From the NCBI GenBank assembly GCA_041572275.1, contig JBFFSQ010000137.1:1-8149 (forward strand): a stretch of 8,149 nucleotides of DNA, given 5' to 3'. Below the pieces are notes generated by a model. That model saw nothing but the letters and a program-made list of their open reading frames with translations. It did no database searches and had not been told where the DNA came from. The stretch comes from JBFFSQ01 sp041572275 (lineage in GTDB: Bacteria > Pseudomonadota > Gammaproteobacteria > SZUA-229). Each line of letters starts with the position of its first letter. Positions within the stretch are counted from its first letter, which is position 1. Of this stretch, positions 5,065-8,149 are shown in pieces. The translations under genes were made by a program, and so were the position numbers.

Positions 5065-6406
5065 AATCCAGTACCAATGTACCAGTTGTGGATCGATCCA
5101 TTCCAAATGGGCGGGTCAATGTGTCGATTGTGAAGCCTGGAACACACTCATTGAAAGCATCCAGAAGCCTGAAACCAGCAGTTCGCGTTTTACCGGTTTT
5201 GCCGGTCGCGCTTGCGTTCAGACCATGAAAGACATCCAGCTGCAGGAAGAACCGCGCAGTGCCACTGGTATTGGCGAACTCGACCGTGTACTCGGCGGTG
5301 GCCTGGTCCACGGCTCAGTGACACTCATTGGTGGTGACCCGGGCATTGGTAAATCCACCTTGCTAACCCAGACGCTAGCAACACTGGGCCAGAAGATGAA
5401 AGCCCTGTATGTCACCGGTGAAGAATCACTGCAACAAGTGACGCTACGTGCCAAACGGCTGGGACTGGGTGATGACAGCTTCAGCCTGCTCACGGAAACC
5501 TGCGTCGAACAAATCCTCGAACTGGCCAAATCAGAACGCCCTGATGTCATGGTGATCGACTCCATCCAGACGGTGTATACGGAATTACTGCAATCGGCGC
5601 CAGGGGCAGTGGCCCAGGTTCGAGAAAGTGCCGCCCAACTGGTGCGTTTTGCCAAACAGACCAATACCGCCCTGTTCCTGGTCGGTCATGTCACCAAGGA
5701 AGGCACCCTGGCCGGGCCGCGAGTACTTGAACACATGGTGGATACGGTACTCTACTTCGAAGGTGATGCCGGTGAGCGCTATCGCATGATCCGGGCAGTA
5801 AAAAACCGCTTTGGCGCGGTCAACGAACTTGGCCTGTTTGCCATGACCGAACAGGGCCTGAAAGCCGTCAACAACCCTTCGGCCATCTTCCTGTCCCGTC
5901 ATGATGAACCGGTACCGGGCAGTATCATTACTGTCACCCGTGAAGGCAACCGCCCCCTGTTAATCGAAGTACAGGCGCTAGTGGACGAAAGTCATCTATC
6001 TAACCCTCGCCGCGTCACCCTGGGCCTGGATCAGAATCGCCTGTCCATGCTACTTGCCGTGCTCCATCGCCACGGCGGTATTGCCATGTATGACCAGGAC
6101 GTATTTATAAACATTGTCGGCGGTGTCCGTGTCACTGAAACTGCCACCGATACCGCAATGCTGCTGGCCATACTCTCCAGCTTCCGCAACAAACCACTGC
6201 CACAACAACTCGTCACCTTTGGTGAAATCGGCCTGGCGGGTGAAATTCGTCCGGTACCCAATGGTCAGGAGCGCCTCAAAGAAGCTATCAAACACGGCTT
6301 CACCCATGCCGTCATTCCTAAAGACAATATGCCGCGCAAGCAGGACCTGCCAGATGGCATGACCATTATTCCTGTCCATCGAGTGAGCGAACTGCTGGAT
6401 ATTTAA
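5051..6406 (+). CDS. radA: DNA repair protein RadA (Sms), branch-migration ATPase
   Basis: RadA is a RecA-like hexameric helicase that processes recombination intermediates together with RecA. From the ATG at 5051 it has 451 residues, close to the 460 of E. coli. In order: a C4 zinc finger (Cys10, Cys13, Cys24, Cys27), Walker A GGDPGIGKST (94-103), ATPase core with VTGEES (121-126) and Walker B MVIDSIQ (167-173), the RadA signature KNRFG (251-255), and a C-terminal Lon-protease-like domain (about 280-451) with GGVRVTETATD and FGEIGLAGEIRPV (390-402). All key motifs are intact. Starts at 5042 and 5045 would add only two or three residues and have poor ribosome spacing. The gene begins inside the end of corB, so the two are probably translationally coupled. 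A weak terminator follows its stop. Confidence 0.98.
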   Translation: MAKTKIQYQCTSCGSIHSKWAGQCVDCEAWNTLIESIQKPETSSSRFTGFAGRACVQTMKDIQLQEEPRSATGIGELDRVLGGGLVHGSVTLIGGDPGIGKSTLLTQTLATLGQKMKALYVTGEESLQQVTLRAKRLGLGDDSFSLLTETCVEQILELAKSERPDVMVIDSIQTVYTELLQSAPGAVAQVRESAAQLVRFAKQTNTALFLVGHVTKEGTLAGPRVLEHMVDTVLYFEGDAGERYRMIRAVKNRFGAVNELGLFAMTEQGLKAVNNPSAIFLSRHDEPVPGSIITVTREGNRPLLIEVQALVDESHLSNPRRVTLGLDQNRLSMLLAVLHRHGGIAMYDQDVFINIVGGVRVTETATDTAMLLAILSSFRNKPLPQQLVTFGEIGLAGEIRPVPNGQERLKEAIKHGFTHAVIPKDNMPRKQDLPDGMTIIPVHRVSELLDI

Positions 6407-6422
6407 ATATCTGATACGAACT

Positions 6423-6442
6423 AACGGCAAAAAACCGTTTTT
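6423..6442 (+). terminator. Weak intrinsic terminator after radA
   Basis: AACGG and CCGTT form a 5-bp stem around a 7-nt A-rich loop, followed by a run of five T (the last two of the stem plus three). It lies 16 bp behind the radA stop and before the xseB promoter region. The stem is short, so termination may be partial. Confidence 0.45.
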
Positions 6443-6459
6443 AAATCGACTTCATTTGG

Positions 6460-6488
6460 TTGAAGCCTTTCACCCACGTTTATCTAAT
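6460..6488 (+). promoter_or_regulatory. Candidate sigma-70 promoter of xseB-ispA-dxs
   Basis: TTGAAG (6460-6465, 4 of 6 matches) and TCTAAT (6483-6488, 5 of 6) are 17 bp apart. The start of transcription would be near 6495, giving a leader of about 43 nt. A second possible -10, TAAAAT at 6501-6506, has no good -35. Confidence 0.45.
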
Positions 6489-6537
6489 GATGTTTTAGTG
6501 TAAAATGCCCATTCGCAAAAACTCATATTAGATTCCA

Positions 6538-6771
6538 ATGGCCCGAAAACCCGTCGTTAATTTTGAACAATCACTCGCTGAGCTGGAACAGCTCGTAGAG
6601 GCTATGGAACAGGGTGACCTGCCTCTGGAAGAGGCCCTAAAACACTTCGAAAAGGGTATTTCCCTGGCTGCCAACTGCCAGCAATCTCTCCAAAAAGCCG
6701 AACAAAAAGTCCAGAAACTTGTTGAAAAAAACGGCGAATTACTGGAAAAACCTTTCGATCTCGACGAATAA
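6538..6771 (+). CDS. xseB: Exodeoxyribonuclease VII small subunit
   Basis: XseB binds in several copies to XseA to form exonuclease VII, which degrades single-stranded DNA in the cytoplasm. The 77-residue protein has the usual length and the family core NFEQSLAELEQLVEAMEQGDLPLEEALKHFEKGISL (8-43), then a helical stretch (44-68) with CQQSLQKAEQKV, and a short acidic tail. The two-helix coiled hairpin is the whole protein. No clear Shine-Dalgarno precedes the ATG (TTAGATTCCA upstream). It is followed by ispA after 3 bp, the standard gammaproteobacterial arrangement xseB-ispA-dxs. The link to isoprenoid genes is one of position; no shared function is known to me. Confidence 0.96.
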   Translation: MARKPVVNFEQSLAELEQLVEAMEQGDLPLEEALKHFEKGISLAANCQQSLQKAEQKVQKLVEKNGELLEKPFDLDE

Positions 6772-6774
6772 CCC

Positions 6775-7680
6775 ATGGCTGACAACATATTATTCAAGAA
6801 AGCGATGGATGCGTTCCGTGATCGTGTCGATCACGCACTCGATCACTGGCTACCGCAACCAACAGGACCGGAAGCCCATCTTCAGGAAGCCATGCGCTAT
6901 TCAGTCGTGGGTGGTGGCGGCAAACGAGTCCGCCCGATTCTGGTCTATGCGGCTGGCCAGGCCCTGAACCTGGAACTGGAACAACTGGATGCACCCGCTG
7001 CTGCGATCGAAATCATTCATGCCTATTCACTCATCCACGATGATTTACCGGCCATGGATGACGATGATTTACGCCGCGGTCGCCCCACTTGTCACAAAGC
7101 CTACAATGAAGCCACAGCCATTTTGGCCGGTGACGCCCTGCAGGCGATCGCTTTTGAAATTCTAGCTTCCGATGACAGTATGCTCTGCGACACCGGCACC
7201 CGCCTGGAAATGATACGCTTGCTGGCACAGGCCAGCGGCTCTATAGGGATGGCCGGTGGTCAGGCTATCGACCTGGCGTCCGTGGGCAAACAGTTAACGC
7301 TTGAACAACTTGAAAACATGCATCAGCTCAAAACCGGTGCCCTGATTCGCGCCAGTGTTTTGCTCGGTGCCATGTGCAGCCCCAAGGCTAATGCCAGAAT
7401 CCTCGAACAGCTGGACAGTTATGCCCATTGCATCGGTCTTGCTTTCCAGATCCAGGATGACATTCTGGATATCGTCGCTGACACAGAAACACTGGGTAAG
7501 CCCCAGGGTTCGGATGAACAACAGAACAAACCCACCTATCCTGCCCTGCTGGGACTGGATGGCGCCCGACAAAGAGCCATGGACCTGCACAAGCAGGCTC
7601 TTAAAGCCCTGGAAATCTTTGACGAATCGGCGGACACTCTACGACAGTTATCGGCCTATATTGTGGAACGGAGCTATTAA
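6775..7680 (+). CDS. ispA: Farnesyl diphosphate synthase (short-chain polyprenyl synthetase)
   Basis: IspA condenses dimethylallyl or geranyl diphosphate with isopentenyl diphosphate to give farnesyl diphosphate, the precursor of quinone side chains and undecaprenyl phosphate. The 301 residues match the E. coli enzyme (299). Visible motifs are GGGKRVRP (47-54), the first Asp-rich motif DDLPAMDDDDLRRGRPT (89-105), GDALQA (119-124), MAGGQAIDL (159-167), KTGALI (186-191) and the second Asp-rich motif DDILD (228-232), followed by GKPQGSDEQQNKPTYPALLG. HAYSLIHDD before the first motif is as in farnesyl-type bacterial enzymes. No Shine-Dalgarno is evident; the start lies 3 bp behind xseB, which suggests translational coupling. 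Its stop overlaps the dxs start (TAATG). Confidence 0.97.
   Translation: MADNILFKKAMDAFRDRVDHALDHWLPQPTGPEAHLQEAMRYSVVGGGGKRVRPILVYAAGQALNLELEQLDAPAAAIEIIHAYSLIHDDLPAMDDDDLRRGRPTCHKAYNEATAILAGDALQAIAFEILASDDSMLCDTGTRLEMIRLLAQASGSIGMAGGQAIDLASVGKQLTLEQLENMHQLKTGALIRASVLLGAMCSPKANARILEQLDSYAHCIGLAFQIQDDILDIVADTETLGKPQGSDEQQNKPTYPALLGLDGARQRAMDLHKQALKALEIFDESADTLRQLSAYIVERSY
7670..7673 (+). promoter_or_regulatory. Ribosome binding site of dxs
   Basis: GGAG lies 6 nt before the ATG at 7680, inside the last codons of ispA. It allows independent initiation besides coupling through the TAATG stop-start overlap. Confidence 0.65.
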
Positions 7681-8149
7681 TGTCGAACACCGACCACGAT
7701 TATCCTTTACTCAAAACTATTGATTCTCCAGCTGATCTGCGTGCGCTATCACTCGATAAACTGCCACAACTAGCCGATGAACTGCGTCACTATCTGATTC
7801 AGTCCGTTGCCAGCACCGGTGGTCATCTTTCAGCAGGACTCGGCACCGTCGAACTGACCCTGGCCCTACATTATGTTTACAACACTCCCAGCGACAAACT
7901 GGTCTGGGATGTTGGCCACCAAACCTATCCCCATAAGATCATTACCGGTCGTCGTGACCGCATGAACACCATGCGCCATCACAATGGCCTGTCTGGTTTC
8001 CCAAAACGGGAAGAAAGTCCCTATGACACTTTTGGTGTTGGCCATTCCAGCACATCAATCAGTGCGGCCCTGGGTATGAGCCTGGCCACGGCTCAAACAG
8101 GCTCGAACCAGAAAACAGTTGCCATCATCGGTGACGGCGCCATGACCGC
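7680..8149 (+). CDS. dxs: 1-deoxy-D-xylulose-5-phosphate synthase, N-terminal part (cut by window edge)
   Basis: Dxs joins pyruvate and glyceraldehyde 3-phosphate with thiamine diphosphate, the first step of the MEP isoprenoid pathway. 156 codons of roughly 620 are present. They show the family beginning YPLLKTIDSPADLR, GGHLSAGLGTVELTLALHYVYNTP (47-70) with the catalytic His49, VWDVGHQTYPHKIITGRRD (75-93), GHSSTSISAALG (121-132) and the start of the thiamine-binding GDGAMT motif (151-156, Asp152 binding the metal). The reading frame is open to the window edge. It overlaps ispA by one base (TAATG), so it belongs to the xseB-ispA-dxs operon. Confidence 0.97.
   Translation, partial: MSNTDHDYPLLKTIDSPADLRALSLDKLPQLADELRHYLIQSVASTGGHLSAGLGTVELTLALHYVYNTPSDKLVWDVGHQTYPHKIITGRRDRMNTMRHHNGLSGFPKREESPYDTFGVGHSSTSISAALGMSLATAQTGSNQKTVAIIGDGAMT

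Noticed and set aside
5585..5902. Long minus-strand frame opposite radA, and similar frames opposite ffh, ispA and corB
   Set aside because: They lie fully within strongly conserved genes on the other strand, and their translations show no domain or ribosome site.
6450..6465. Second hairpin after radA (CTTCA-N6-TGAAG)
   Set aside because: The 5-bp stem is AT-rich and has no T-run, and its right arm overlaps the candidate -35 of the xseB promoter.

Overview
This window looks like an ordinary chromosomal stretch of a gammaproteobacterium of moderate GC content. The reasons are the xseB-ispA-dxs order, the divergent pairing of ffh with a ypjD/corB-type block, and a PA2779-like secreted protein. 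I cannot fix the genus from the sequence alone; a methylotroph or sulfur-oxidiser-like gammaproteobacterium would fit but is not shown.

Left part, minus strand (1-2594): reading right to left there is a cytosolic metallo-beta-lactamase-fold hydrolase of the class II cyclic-nucleotide phosphodiesterase type. It is followed 33 bp later by ffh, the protein subunit of the signal recognition particle. Directly behind the ffh stop codon lies a perfect 12-copy tandem array of a 7-bp unit (CCATTAA on the plus strand). After about 200 bp comes the start of a PA2779-family small secreted protein, cut by the window edge. The rpsP-rimM-trmD-rplS block that often follows ffh in gammaproteobacteria is absent here.

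Middle part, plus strand (2880-6406): ypjD (CcsA-like membrane protein), corB (CNNM/CBS/CorC-domain protein, TTG start) and radA (recombination ATPase) are spaced tightly or overlap and probably form one transcript. The 285-bp divergent gap between the phosphodiesterase-like gene and ypjD holds two overlapping inverted repeats. One is a near-consensus CRP-type site (CGTGA-N6-TCACA), which would suit a cyclic-nucleotide hydrolase under cAMP-CRP control.

Right part, plus strand (6423-8149): after a weak terminator and a candidate sigma-70 promoter come xseB (exonuclease VII small subunit), ispA (farnesyl diphosphate synthase) and the first 156 codons of dxs (DXP synthase). The three are separated by 3 bp or overlap by 1 bp. 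Dxs feeds the MEP pathway and IspA uses its products.

I saw no defence system, CRISPR, phage, transposon or RNA gene. The most interesting items are the heptamer array against the ffh stop and the CRP-like site in front of the phosphodiesterase-like gene.
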